A DNA stretch of 64,000 nucleotides from Bradyrhizobium sp. 170 (GTDB taxonomy: Bacteria; Pseudomonadota; Alphaproteobacteria; Rhizobiales; Xanthobacteraceae). This document shows, in pieces, positions 1-7,662 of the stretch. Position 1 is the first letter of the stretch; each line of letters begins with the position of its first letter. The position numbers and the translations under genes were made by a program. The notes under the pieces were generated by a model. The model was given only the letters and a program-made list of their open reading frames with translations. It was not told where the DNA came from and ran no database searches. The DNA lies in assembly GCF_023101085.1 (NCBI RefSeq), contig NZ_CP064703.1:6510001-6574000 (forward strand). Direction: 5' to 3'.

Positions 1-1
1 G

Positions 2-34
2 ATAAGCAAGAACGAGATCATGATGGAGGTCTAG
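2..34 (+). CDS. possible C-terminal tail of an upstream gene (partial)
   Basis: The frame starting at base 2 reads ISKNEIMMEV and then TAG. It runs off the left edge and ends exactly at the start of a strong terminator hairpin, which is what the end of a real gene would look like. Ten residues are too few to name a family. Confidence 0.3.
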   Translation: MSKNEIMMEV

Positions 35-59
35 AGGCCGCCTCAGTTGGCGGCCTCTT
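33..59 (+). terminator. intrinsic-type terminator hairpin
   Basis: A perfect stem GAGGCCGCC / GGCGGCCTC with a six-base loop is followed by TCTT. It overlaps the putative TAG stop at 32-34 and would end plus-strand transcription entering from the left. Confidence 0.6.
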
Positions 60-146
60 GGTACTGGCCTGTTGGTATTGGCCTGGGGCGATGGCCGGTT
101 TTTCATCTGCGAATGGCCTGTTTCCGGCCAGTACTCAGGCCCATGA

Positions 147-272
147 TCACGAAAACAGAAAGACCCCGATCAGCAAACCTGCTGCAAATGCCCAGAGGCC
201 TAGCGTGCAGGCCGAAACAATGCGGACGAGAATACGGAGGTCCTGCGGGATCTCGTGGGATCGATCCATCAT
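147..272 (-). CDS. 41-residue single-span membrane protein
   Basis: The product starts MMDRSHEIPQDLR and is hydrophobic from about residue 14 to its C-terminus, ending GVFLFS, so it is one membrane span with a short polar N-terminus. A GGGGAC ribosome-binding site lies seven bases before the ATG at 272, which is why this start is preferred over the longer upstream frame. It is a lone gene facing the left edge. I do not recognise a family. Confidence 0.55.
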   Translation of the reverse strand: MMDRSHEIPQDLRILVRIVSACTLGLWAFAAGLLIGVFLFS

Positions 273-507
273 TGCAGCCGTCCCCCTGCGCAGCATTTGC
301 TGGGGCCGTCCTTTATGGCCGGGCGGCATCCCGGCCGCCCGACCCACGCATTAAATCCTAATTCGGGCCCCGTCTGTCCGGCTTCCGACATTGTCGTTTT
401 CGGTGGCCTGATTTGAATTGGCGAGTGGCCGGACTGACGCCGCAACCGGCAGCGTGCCCGCCCGGACACAGGCCCCACCTTGAGTTCACTTTTGTACCGT
501 TCCCCCC

Positions 508-532
508 GGAACGGATTCCGCCGCAGTGCGTA
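508..532 (+). promoter_or_regulatory. EcfG-type (general stress sigma factor) promoter candidate
   Basis: GGAAC at 508-512 and CGTA at 529-532 are separated by 16 bases, one mismatch from the alphaproteobacterial EcfG consensus GGAAC-N16/17-CGTT. It sits 50 bases upstream of the small gene starting at 583. Confidence 0.4.
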
Positions 533-582
533 ATTGCATCGGGCGCGGCGGACAGTAACGGGTAGTAACGGGGAACCAGATT

Positions 583-762
583 GTGCCGGGCAAAAAATAT
601 CTAACGGAACAAGCGGCAACCTTCCTGAAGTTTGCAATGGCCACCACGGATCCGGACGTCGCCGCGGGCTTTCTCGACAAGGCCGCCGACCTTTCGGCCA
701 GGAGTGAAGAGGCGCCGGATGCCAGCCCCCGGCCGCCTGATGTAGAGCAGCCGGAAAGCTAG
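583..762 (+). CDS. 59-residue conserved-type small protein
   Basis: The GTG start at 583 is preceded by an ACGGGGA ribosome-binding site. The product begins VPGKKYLTEQAATFLKFA, continues with a helical segment containing DPDVAAGFLDKAADL, and ends in a Pro/Glu-rich tail. The pattern (AATFLKFA, then T-T-DP-x-VAA, then DKAADL) resembles small cytoplasmic proteins I associate with Bradyrhizobium, of unknown function. It lies between an EcfG-like promoter and a strong terminator, making a self-contained stress-type transcription unit. No membrane segment or signal peptide is visible. Confidence 0.65.
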   Translation: MPGKKYLTEQAATFLKFAMATTDPDVAAGFLDKAADLSARSEEAPDASPRPPDVEQPES

Positions 763-770
763 CTCTCGCG

Positions 771-802
771 ATGAGGCCGCCAACGAGCGGCCTCATCGTT
801 TT
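771..802 (+). terminator. intrinsic terminator
   Basis: Stem ATGAGGCCGC / GCGGCCTCAT with a six-base loop, followed by CGTTTT, lies nine bases after the stop codon of the 59-residue gene. Confidence 0.8.
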
Positions 803-1235
803 ATCGGTCCATCTGCAAGTCGAGGCGTGGGTGACGTCGCTTACAATTTTAGGCGTGCTTGCAGTTTCGCCTGAACCGTCCGTCAAGACGCGCACGCTAT
901 GTCTTACGGCATGCACACACAGGTTGCCTTCACCCCCGAACCCATCCTGCCGATACTTCAGCAGCTTGGCGCCGATCTCCTCACACGGCTCTTGAGCCTC
1001 AACCGCACCCCCGGAGCCCTCGCGGGTGCCGCAGCCGGTCCGGCCGGACGCGCCGTCGAGACCCCATATGCCGCCGCGGCAGCCTTATCCGACGCGCCAG
1101 GAATAGGAGGCCGCAAAGCCGCTGGCGACCTTGGTCTTGAGCACTCACCGGCTCGGCCAAGCGCTCCGACGGCGCGCGATCCCTCACACCTGCAGCGGTT
1201 ACGCAGCTTCCTGCATTCGCGATTCCGCCGATTGA
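803..1235. other. gene-poor stretch with a possible decayed antisense remnant
   Basis: No frame here has a credible ribosome-binding site and composition. On the minus strand, bases 1144-1088 read VLKTKVASGFAASYSWRVG and then a stop. The last residues resemble the final strand of an outer-membrane barrel, so this may be the end of a decayed gene. Nothing else is supported. Confidence 0.3.
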
Positions 1236-1352
1236 TCCGACAAGGTTCAGATGTGCATGGCCGCGAAGGCGCAGTGCATGAAGACCGGCGTTCATGTCGG
1301 TCCCTATGGTCCCTATAGCGGCAGGCATTACGCCGGCATGACACGGATGTAG
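1236..1352 (+). pseudogene. 3' remnant of a small secreted protein gene
   Basis: After an in-frame stop at 1233 this frame reads SDKVQMCMAAKAQCMKTG, then HVGPYGPYSGRHYAGMTRM and TAG. Paired cysteines in CMAAKAQC and the GPYGPYSGRHYAGM tail look like real protein. Immediately upstream, in another frame, the sequence reads PAAVTQLPAFAIPPIDP, which looks like the end of a signal peptide. A frameshift near 1240 would join the two. No intact start with a ribosome-binding site was found, so I treat it as broken. The family is not recognised. Confidence 0.35.
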
Positions 1353-1758
1353 CGGGCCGGCCCGCCACAGCCAAACGACCCCGCCGCATGGGGCTATGCA
1401 GCGAGGTCGCCGATGACGGGGGAAATCTGGAGGACCACCCCGCCCTCGCGAGCAGATACGGCCGCTGCAAGGCCCCGTTTCAGCGTGCTAATCGCCCGGC
1501 AAATTCGTCTCGGGCCGCGTTGAACCTTTTTCATTCCGCCCAGACAAAACCTTGCCTGGGACATTGCATCACTCGGGGAATAGGCCTGCGCCGCCAAGCG
1601 ACCATACTCCGCTTGCGCGGCGCAGTGCTTTTCAGCAGGGGCGGAAGCAGGGCCGGCGCGGGAATTCGGACGCGCCCGCGGGGTTGAAACGCATACCGCG
1701 CGAGGATTTCTGCCGTGCCGACCGCGCGCGGCAAATCTATTGTAAGCGGATGGAATAT
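1353..1758. other. intergenic stretch, no confident gene
   Basis: About 400 bases without a supported gene. A minus-strand frame of 46 codons starting at 1534 (MKKVQRGPRRIC) exists, but its GGCGGA is only one base from the ATG and its composition is arginine-rich and shadow-like. Confidence 0.4.
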
Positions 1759-1783
1759 GGAACTTTGCGGTTCCACTCCCGTT
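1759..1783 (+). promoter_or_regulatory. EcfG-type promoter, perfect consensus
   Basis: GGAAC at 1759-1763, a 16-base spacer and CGTT at 1780-1783 match the alphaproteobacterial general-stress EcfG promoter exactly. The start codon of the next gene is at 1807, with a GCGGGAGA ribosome-binding site between, so the leader would be very short. Confidence 0.65.
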
Positions 1784-1806
1784 AAGCAGAGGATGCGGGA
1801 GATTCC

Positions 1807-1998
1807 ATGAATCACAAAGGCGTAGAATATAACCTGACCAGGTCTGAAACCCCGGGGTTCTGGCAATGGCAATTTCGGATCGGCGACCTGGTCAGGTCGG
1901 GAAATACTGAGGCGCGGCTTGCCCTGTTGGCCGTGCGCCGCGTCCAGTTAAGGATCGATCGCGAGCTGAAGCACGCAGCGCGCCAACTAACGTCCTGA
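1807..1998 (+). CDS. 63-residue protein, paralogue A of a tandem pair
   Basis: The product has a Trp-rich motif (FWQWQFRIGDLV), then RSGNTEARLALLAVRRVQ and a basic helix LRIDRELK. The next gene (2151-2378) is about half identical across its length, with WKWQFGIGDRV and the same RRVQLRIDRELK block, so the two are diverged tandem duplicates. The ATG has a good GCGGGAGA site, and the gene lies directly behind a perfect EcfG-type promoter, suggesting stress expression. I do not know a biochemical role. It is cytoplasmic, with no signal or span. Confidence 0.7.
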   Translation: MNHKGVEYNLTRSETPGFWQWQFRIGDLVRSGNTEARLALLAVRRVQLRIDRELKHAARQLTS

Positions 1999-2150
1999 TT
2001 GGGGTTCGCGCGGGTTTTTCCCGGCCCCCACTCCAGTCCTTCGCAGGCACCGGCGCCTGATCAAGTTTCACATAGTTGCGTTTATTATTTTTGCAATTTT
2101 AAGTGTAAGGTTTGGATTCGAAGCGGTAGGGGCCGCGGCGGGATTTTTAT

Positions 2151-2378
2151 ATGATCTACAAGGGCGTTGAATTCACCGTGACGGCGGTCGCTCCGGGCAT
2201 TTGGAAATGGCAGTTCGGTATCGGCGACAGGGTCATCGCGGGCAAAACCGAAGCCAAGCTCAATCTGCTGGCCATCCGGCGGGTTCAGCTTCGGATCGAT
2301 CGGGAGCTTAAAAAAGCCGAACGGGAACATCCCGCCTCGCTGGATCCTTCTGCCGGCCGCACGTCGGAGAAATCTTAA
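2151..2378 (+). CDS. 75-residue protein, paralogue B of a tandem pair
   Basis: The N-terminal 58 residues align without gaps to the preceding gene: MIYKGVEFTVTAV, then GIWKWQFGIGDRV, GKTEAKLNLLAIRRVQ and LRIDRELKKAE. The C-terminus adds a 17-residue polar tail ending RTSEKS. The ribosome-binding site is a GGCGGGA lying nine bases before the ATG. Unlike paralogue A it has no EcfG-like promoter; the 150-base upstream region is AT-rich (2065-2115), which could supply a different promoter. Function unknown. Confidence 0.65.
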   Translation: MIYKGVEFTVTAVAPGIWKWQFGIGDRVIAGKTEAKLNLLAIRRVQLRIDRELKKAEREHPASLDPSAGRTSEKS

Positions 2379-2551
2379 GCAATTACAATGAGTTGAGACT
2401 AAAAGTTGACCCAGGCTAATATGCCCGGTAACGGGCATTGGCCCGTAAAAACCCGGGGTTGATCTTTGCGCGCGCCAGGAATCCACTCCACCCGCTCTTG
2501 CGGGTTCTCTGGGCCAATGGCGGCCCCATTTTGCATCTGGTTCAGCTTGCC

Positions 2552-2803
2552 ATGCCGATCTTTTTCTTCAGCGTTCGACATGGCGAGGATGCATGCGTCA
2601 ACAACGACGGTGCAGAATTTACCGATCATAACGCCGCGTGGAAGGAAATGACCGGCGTCTGCGGGGACATGATCGCGGACATTTCCCGAAAACTCTCCGA
2701 AAACGCCGAGTGGCAGATGGAATTACTGGACGAATCCCGGAAGCCGGTATTCCGGATTCGCCTGGTTGCGGAGACGCTGCAGGACACCGATCAAGAGCGC
2801 TAG
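2552..2803 (+). CDS. DUF6894-type small protein
   Basis: The product opens MPIFFFSVRHGEDACV, then DDGAEF-like DGAEFTD and a helical middle, and ends with ESRKPVFRIRLVAETL. This order (MPxYFF, RHG, D-GxEF, then a beta hairpin) is the DUF6894 pattern common in Bradyrhizobium and Methylobacterium. I chose the ATG at 2552 because family members start with MPxxFF. No strong ribosome-binding site is visible, and an upstream in-frame ATG at 2438 is possible. The last four bases overlap the end of the convergent PilZ gene. Biochemical function is unknown. Confidence 0.65.
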   Translation: MPIFFFSVRHGEDACVNNDGAEFTDHNAAWKEMTGVCGDMIADISRKLSENAEWQMELLDESRKPVFRIRLVAETLQDTDQER

Positions 2804-3135
2804 GCGTGCGCCTTTTTGGGAGCCGCATCCGGTTCACTGGCCGGCGCAGCGCCCTTTCGCAGCTCCCGGGCGGAGATGAATCGGACGCCGACCAATTCGC
2901 CCTTGCGCCAGATCAACGTGCATACCCGCCGCACCTCGCCACCGGCAGTCAGCGAAAGGCCGAACACCTTCGGCACCGCGAGGTCGCCCACGTCGAGGCA
3001 GGCGCCGTTCTCGGAAATGTCGAGGATGTAGCACTGGATCCATGGCGCATCCGGCGCCGGAATCAGGAATCCGGGCTTGCGCAAGTCGACCCGAACGAAC
3101 TTGCGGGCGCCTAGGTCTTTGCGGTCTCTCGCCAT
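2800..3135 (-). CDS. PilZ-domain protein
   Basis: This 111-residue protein is a single PilZ domain, the c-di-GMP receptor fold. An RKFVRVDLR segment near residue 11 stands for the RxxxR arm, and DISENGACLDV near residue 40 is the D/NxSxxG motif; both c-di-GMP contact regions are therefore present. The end is an Ala/Pro/Lys-rich tail. An AGGAGA ribosome-binding site precedes the ATG. It is monocistronic and convergent with the DUF6894 gene. In alphaproteobacteria, stand-alone PilZ proteins tune motility or polysaccharide synthesis. The window also encodes a GGDEF-EAL protein and a diguanylate cyclase that could supply the ligand (inference). Confidence 0.8.
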   Translation of the reverse strand: MARDRKDLGARKFVRVDLRKPGFLIPAPDAPWIQCYILDISENGACLDVGDLAVPKVFGLSLTAGGEVRRVCTLIWRKGELVGVRFISARELRKGAAPASEPDAAPKKAHA

Positions 3136-3240
3136 GATTTCTCCTGCGCGGGGAAATACTAGGCGGAATACCTGAATACCGAGTTATCGGAATTCGGCAA
3201 AAATCGAGGTTGATGCCAATTCCAGGGTGCAGATGGATTG

Positions 3241-3471
3241 CTAATCGGCGCTGGCAAGCCGGCGCATCGTGAATTCGATGTCACCGTCAGGCAGCTCGCG
3301 CCAGCTTTCGACCGAGCTCATATAGGCCGCCTTGGGATAGCGGTCGAGAAAGTCGCGCGCCCGTGCCCTCGCCTTGTCGCGCGGCAGCGTAAAAGTCTCG
3401 CGCAGATAGCCGTCGTCCGGCTTGCGCCGGCCGGCCATCCGGCTCGCGAGATCGCGCGGACGAAAGACCAT
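3241..3471 (-). CDS. 76-residue conserved-type hypothetical protein
   Basis: Starts MVFRPRDLASRMAG and carries a basic amphipathic middle (PRDKARARARDFLDRYP) and an ordered end, VESWRELPDGDIEFTMRRL. The ATG at 3471 follows GGAG at an eight-base spacing, so it is preferred to the in-frame GTG at 3489. Balanced charge and a soluble composition point to a small cytoplasmic protein. I do not recognise a named family. Confidence 0.6.
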   Translation of the reverse strand: MVFRPRDLASRMAGRRKPDDGYLRETFTLPRDKARARARDFLDRYPKAAYMSSVESWRELPDGDIEFTMRRLASAD

Positions 3472-3552
3472 GTCGTAAACTCCAGACACAGGACGACAGG
3501 TCGAATATAGGGCTGGCGGCGAACGAATCCTACTCGCCGCTTTTGCCAGAAG

Positions 3553-3825
3553 TTACTGGCTGTTGCTGCCGGTCTTGTTCTTCTTGGGCGCCGCTGCGGT
3601 CTTCGGTGTGTCGGTGCTGCGCACGGTGCCCCAGGGATCGGAAGAGGCCTTGGCGTCGGGAATCTTCCTCAAGGAATCCTTATAGGCTTTGTCCTTGATC
3701 GCATCCGCCTCCTTCTCCTCCGGCGACCTGGACGTGAGTTCCGGTATCAGGTTGATATTGGGGGTCTGCGCGTAGGCCGGCGCCGTCAACAACACCACCA
3801 CCGCGGCCGCGCTCAGCATTCTCAT
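3553..3825 (-). CDS. small secreted protein
   Basis: A clear signal peptide (MRMLSAAAVVVLLTAPAYA, with cleavage before QTP) leads a 71-residue mature part that is charged and low in hydrophobics: PEEKEADAIKDKAYKDSLRK, then a Ser/Asp/Thr stretch with DPWG, and a Lys/Asn-rich end (KKNKTGSNSQ). An AGGAGAG site sits just before this ATG; the longer frame upstream has no such support. It is probably periplasmic, with unknown function. Confidence 0.7.
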   Translation of the reverse strand: MRMLSAAAVVVLLTAPAYAQTPNINLIPELTSRSPEEKEADAIKDKAYKDSLRKIPDAKASSDPWGTVRSTDTPKTAAAPKKNKTGSNSQ

Positions 3826-4058
3826 GACACTCTCCTTTGGGACGCAGACTTTGCGTTTCCGGGAAGGATACCACCGGCTCAACCGCCTCGCCAAGCACGG
3901 GCGCGGGTAGCCTTTGGTTCGACGCGCTGAACGCGCCTCCAAGGCGGCCGGACTCGCAGGATTTCGTGCCGTATTTGTGGCCCGCCGCCGCTGTTCCCTT
4001 CGCCGCAATGACCACTACAATAGGCCGGCAGCAATATCAGGCGGGGAAACAGGCGTTC

Positions 4059-4520
4059 ATGCAACAACAGCCAGAAGCAACGGAATTCGGCATCGCGGAA
4101 GCCAGGCGCGTGCTTGGCGAGGTATTTGCGCCCTGGGTGATGGATCTCAATCTGTCGATCGAGCGCTTCGACTTTGCCCCGCCCGCCGATGCCGCCGACT
4201 GGCAGCCGGGCGCGATCCTGCGCCTGCCGTTCTCGGAGCGGTTGTGCCGCAATGGCGGCACGGTCTCGGGCCAGGCGCTGATGGCCTTTGCCGACACCGC
4301 GATGGTGATCGCCAACCTCGCAGCCAACCGCGGCTATCGGGCCATGACGACGGTCGACCAGACCACGCATTTCATGCGCGCGGTCTCTTCCTCCGACGTG
4401 CTGGCCGATGCGCGCGTGGTCCGCCTCGGCCGCACCATGAGCTTCGGCCGCGTCACGCTTCTTTCCGCCACCGACAACAAGCCGGTGGCGATGGTCTCGA
4501 GCGCGTTCGCGATGCTGTAG
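4059..4520 (+). CDS. PaaI-like hotdog-fold thioesterase
   Basis: The protein of 153 residues has the hotdog thioesterase layout. LRLPFSERLCRNGGTVSGQALMAFADTAM carries the helix with the catalytic acid region (here GQALMAFADTAM), followed by TTVDQTTHFMRAV and VVRLGRTMSFGRVTLLS strands. PaaI/YbgC-type enzymes hydrolyse acyl-CoA thioesters in the cytoplasm; the substrate cannot be told from sequence. I use the ATG at 4059, which has GGGGA upstream; an in-frame ATG at 4008 would add 17 residues. It lies 31 bases before the oxidoreductase gene on the same strand, perhaps cotranscribed. Confidence 0.75.
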   Translation: MQQQPEATEFGIAEARRVLGEVFAPWVMDLNLSIERFDFAPPADAADWQPGAILRLPFSERLCRNGGTVSGQALMAFADTAMVIANLAANRGYRAMTTVDQTTHFMRAVSSSDVLADARVVRLGRTMSFGRVTLLSATDNKPVAMVSSAFAML

Positions 4521-4551
4521 TCGCGAAGGCGCTGCAGGGTAGGAGTTAATC

Positions 4552-5697
4552 GTGAGCGCCAATAAAGCGATCAAACTTGCGGTGATCGGACGTGGTCTGA
4601 TCGGGTCGGCGGCTGCGCGACATGTGTGCAAAATGGGCCATGATGTTGCACTGATCGGGCCCGCTGAGCCGGCAGATTTTTCGCGCCATAACGGCGTCTT
4701 TGGAAGCCACTACGATGAGGGCCGTATCACGCGGAGTTTCGATCCGTACCCGTTTTGGAGGCAGGCGGGCCGCGCTGCGATTTCGCGCTACGGCGAGATT
4801 TCAGCGGAGAGCGGTGTGGAATTCTACCGGGAAGTCGGCGCGCTTCACGTTGGCCCCGGCGAAAGCACTGATGTCGCTTCGGTTGGCAAAATCTGCGCTG
4901 AGGCCGGGATCCTTTGTGAAGCATATGATGATACGGGGCTCGCGGCGCGATTTCCGTTTCTGAGATCAACGGCGGGAATGCAGGGGTATTTCGAGCCGCG
5001 GAATGCCGGATACATCTCACCGCGCCGCCTGGTCCGGGCACAGACGATCGCGGCGGAGCGCGCCGGGGCTCGGATCATCGACGAACCTGCCCTGGGGATT
5101 TCGGAAAGCGGCTCTGGCGTGACGATCCGGACGAGATCGGGCAGTGTCGATGCCGAGCGTGTTCTCGTTGCGGCAGGCGGGCATACCCAATCACTGCTCG
5201 GTCAATCATTGGGTTTTACGGTCTATGCGCGTACCGTTGCGATGTTTCGGCTCGGTGCGGCGGAGGTTCAACGCTTGGCCGGAATGCCGTCGATGCGTTG
5301 TATCGGGCCCAAGGGTGAGAATCCCTATATTCTGCCGCCAATCGCCTATCCGGACGGCCAAACCTGGTTAAAGCTCGGCGGTGATCCGGTCGATATTCCG
5401 CTCGAAAGCGAGGCGGATATCAAGGACTGGTTCAAATCGGGCGGATCGATTGACGTTGCTGATCGGCTTCAAAAGCAGATCCTTGACCGTATCCGCGACC
5501 TCAATTTCGAAGAGCGCCGCGTCGTGCCTTGCATGACCACCTTTGGCGATACACGCCTGCCCTGCATCGGACCGCTTTCGGAGCGCGTAGCGGTTGCATT
5601 CGGCTGCTACGGCAATAGCGCGAAATGTTCGGACGAATTGGGCCGGTTAGGTGGCATGGCGCTGCTCGGCGAGGTTAGAGCAGAGCTCGCACCCTGA
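4552..5697 (+). CDS. FAD-dependent oxidoreductase, DAO family (sarcosine oxidase-like)
   Basis: A Rossmann dinucleotide motif G13-R-G15-L-I-G18 opens the protein and the 381-residue length matches monomeric sarcosine oxidase and N-methyl-amino-acid oxidases. The region GSHYDEGRITR after residue 50 is the family's second FAD-contact segment. Near the C-terminus C327 (VVPCMTTFGDT) sits where the covalent-FAD cysteine of sarcosine oxidase lies, and GCYGNSAKCS replaces the usual GFSGHGFK loop, so the substrate pocket differs. Start is a GTG with AGGAG upstream. It most likely oxidises a secondary or N-methylated amine; the substrate is unknown. Confidence 0.8.
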   Translation: MSANKAIKLAVIGRGLIGSAAARHVCKMGHDVALIGPAEPADFSRHNGVFGSHYDEGRITRSFDPYPFWRQAGRAAISRYGEISAESGVEFYREVGALHVGPGESTDVASVGKICAEAGILCEAYDDTGLAARFPFLRSTAGMQGYFEPRNAGYISPRRLVRAQTIAAERAGARIIDEPALGISESGSGVTIRTRSGSVDAERVLVAAGGHTQSLLGQSLGFTVYARTVAMFRLGAAEVQRLAGMPSMRCIGPKGENPYILPPIAYPDGQTWLKLGGDPVDIPLESEADIKDWFKSGGSIDVADRLQKQILDRIRDLNFEERRVVPCMTTFGDTRLPCIGPLSERVAVAFGCYGNSAKCSDELGRLGGMALLGEVRAELAP

Positions 5698-5744
5698 CTG
5701 AGTTTTGTGCGGGTTTTTCTGCAAGATATTGCGCGCCCAGGAGT

Positions 5745-6035
5745 GCTTCGCGCGCCCAAGAGTGCTTCAGGGCCAAAGACGCACCATACGCGGACGGTGA
5801 ACACGTCAGCAAGAAGTTCACCGGGACCTTTTAGCTATCGAGCTACAAGTTCGCCGTGGTGGAAAAGAGCCACGCGCTCACCTTCGCCACCATGCGGCGT
5901 AAGCCGGGCATTCTCATGGATGTCCTCCGGTTCCTCTCAAGGACGCTAAAGCTTCGACAACTTCAGCTTCCCGGACCGGTACTGAAAATTGACTTCCGCC
6001 GAGTGGATATACTGCCGCGGAACGGCTTTTCCTAA
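5745..6035 (+). pseudogene. decayed gene fragment with internal stop
   Basis: One frame reads sensibly through a TAG at 5832-5834. Before it stands RAKDAPYADGEHVSKKFTGT, after it LSSYKFAVVEKSHALTFA, then MRRKPGILMDVLRFLSRTLK, ending at TAA 6033. Ordinary amino-acid composition on both sides of a single stop suggests a dead gene fragment. I found no start codon with a ribosome-binding site. The family is not recognised. Confidence 0.3.
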
Positions 6036-6176
6036 GCGGGTTTTCCGTCATGGGCGACTGCTCTAAACGGGTAGCGGTGTCCAGAACGTCCTGCGGCTCC
6101 GCCCCCGTATTTCTCTGGTCTTGCCGGAACATGATTCCTCTGGCGTCTTGGCGTTGAAGTCCGTCAGGAGCGAACC

Positions 6177-6308
6177 ATGGTCAAAACTGTTCTCGTGATG
6201 GCGACCATCACCATCATCGCTTGCGCCGCGGTGATCGCAATCCACGAACTCCTCACCCGTGCGCGCCACCCGCAGGCCGGTCCGCCGCCGCGCCGCCGGG
6301 CGTTTTAA
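6177..6308 (+). CDS. 43-residue membrane protein
   Basis: MVKTVLVMATITIIACAAV begins one hydrophobic span (residues about 4-24), followed by HELLTRARHP and a Pro/Arg tail ending PPPRRRAF. An AGGAG site five bases before the ATG makes it one of the best-supported starts in the region. The topology is probably N-out/C-in, with the Arg-rich tail in the cytoplasm. No known family. Confidence 0.6.
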   Translation: MVKTVLVMATITIIACAAVIAIHELLTRARHPQAGPPPRRRAF

Positions 6309-6480
6309 GAAACGAGCTGCTGTAGCGGCGGCCGATGCCATCAATTGACCGCACAACGAGAACTAATTGCGCGTCCAAATCGTTTGCTCTTGCCATCCGA
6401 GAACTCCGGTTGGCCGCAGATCTTGGAGCTGGTGATCGTCCGGCAATGTGCTCGGATCGCCGTTGGTCCGTTCGATTGCG

Positions 6481-6642
6481 TTACAGCGTGTCAGGGGTGC
6501 GTGTCGGCGAACCTTTGTCCTCGTTGCGCAGCTCTTGTTCAGCCAGGCGCCAAAATTCAGCTTCCCGACCTTCGGGGCGACCCGCTTGCTCCCAAAGCTG
6601 ATACGCTCGCGCCTCGATTTCCTGTTTGCTGGGTTCGGCCAC
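6481..6642 (-). CDS. DUF2934-family small protein
   Basis: The 53-residue product contains EIEARAYQLWEQAGRPEGR followed by EAEFWRLAEQEL, which is the DUF2934 signature (a short helix-turn-helix-like unit with Ayelwe..GrP.Gr....W..AE.EL). A GTG at 6642 with GGAGAAAAC upstream gives the start. DUF2934 proteins are frequent in rhizobia and are of unknown function. The polar tail GSPTRTPDTL follows the domain. Confidence 0.8.
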   Translation of the reverse strand: MAEPSKQEIEARAYQLWEQAGRPEGREAEFWRLAEQELRNEDKGSPTRTPDTL

Positions 6643-6790
6643 TACGTTTTCTCCGAGTTGGAGCACGGGCCGCCCTTCAGGCGTGTTGGGGACTTACCGG
6701 CGCGGGCCGTGCTAGACCAGCTTGGAGACTGGCCTTGCGGATTCAAGTCCACATCAAGCCGTTAGTTCCTCGATGAGACTGCCCACAAGA

Positions 6791-6826
6791 CAAAGGCCAA
6801 GCGGGCGTTACACCGCATGGCCTTTG
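6791..6826. terminator. stem-loop, terminator-like
   Basis: A perfect nine-base stem CAAAGGCCA / TGGCCTTTG, extended inside by GCG/CGC, lies between the DUF2934 gene and the HdeA-like remnant. There is no clear T-run, so termination is inferred from position and stem strength only. Confidence 0.4.
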
Positions 6827-6905
6827 CCGGGACTGTCCCGCTCCTCGCGAGGATTCCGTCTCCGGTAACAGAACCGCGAACCAGCAGAAACGTTCCGGCC
6901 GACGC

Positions 6906-7198
6906 TCATTTGCCGAGAACGGATTCCGCGGCGTTGACGATGCTCATGGTCGGGTTCTTCCCGCAATAGGTGCCGAACTTCTTGGCATTTTCAACGAACA
7001 CGTCGGTGTCAATGATCGCCTCGTCGGAATCGCCCTTGTACCAGCCGTCCATCCAGGTCAGCACCATCTTGATCGTATCGTCGCCGCCTTCGATGAACTG
7101 CTTGCAGGTCTTGGTCGAGAGATCGAGAACGACGGCATGCGCCGGCGGGATGAAAGCGCGAGCGCTGCGGCAAACAGGATCGAGGCAGTCGTCTTCAT
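6906..7198 (-). pseudogene. HdeA-like acid-stress chaperone, frameshifted in its signal peptide
   Basis: The 3' frame encodes FIPPAHAVVLDLSTKTCKQF, then a D/G-rich helical core and GTYCGKNPTMSIVNAAESVL. Two cysteines (TCKQF and TYCGK) and the size fit the periplasmic HdeA/HdeB chaperone fold. The natural start MKTTASILFAAALAL is present but in the adjoining frame; one base is missing near 7153, within GCGCTTTCATCCC. Restoring it joins the two into a normal signal peptide ending at AHA. As sequenced the gene cannot make an exported protein. It is either a recent pseudogene or a sequencing error. Confidence 0.65.
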
Positions 7199-7426
7199 GA
7201 TGAGCGCCATTGGCGTTAGAGGCAGACGGCTTGCGTGTGAAGCATGTGATTTCCGAAAAAGCCGCGCCAGCATGTTTTCCGCCGATCTGGCGCAAAACGA
7301 AATTCGAACAGCTGTGCACACACAGGCTGTATCGAATCTAGCTGACCGCAGTTTCACCGCGCTATGATCGGCATCACATATGACGTTGTCAAACCGTGCG
7401 CGGATCCGAGAGTCGCCTGATGCATT

Positions 7427-7555
7427 CGTAGGGTGGGCAAAGGAGCGCTAGCGACGTGCCCACCATCTATCACCGATCGTCCTTCTTGATGGTGGGCACG
7501 CTTCCGCCTTCGCTTGTTGAACTGTGGCGGGACAAGTCGCTTTGCCCACCCTATG
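7427..7555. repeat. intergenic palindromic repeat, family 1 copy a
   Basis: CGTAGGGTGGGCAAAGGAGC and the block through GACGTGCCCACCAT are repeated almost exactly at 8119-8212, and each copy ends with the inverted TTTGCCCACCCTA. The two copies flank the gene 7663-8058. Confidence 0.8.
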
Positions 7556-7662
7556 GCTGGATGAATCAACGATGTCCGGCTGTTGTGTCCTCGTTTGTGT
7601 CCCGGTGAGTTGTAGCGCTCGAACGGCAAGGCTCCGATGCGGCAAGAGCTGCTTCTGCCTGG

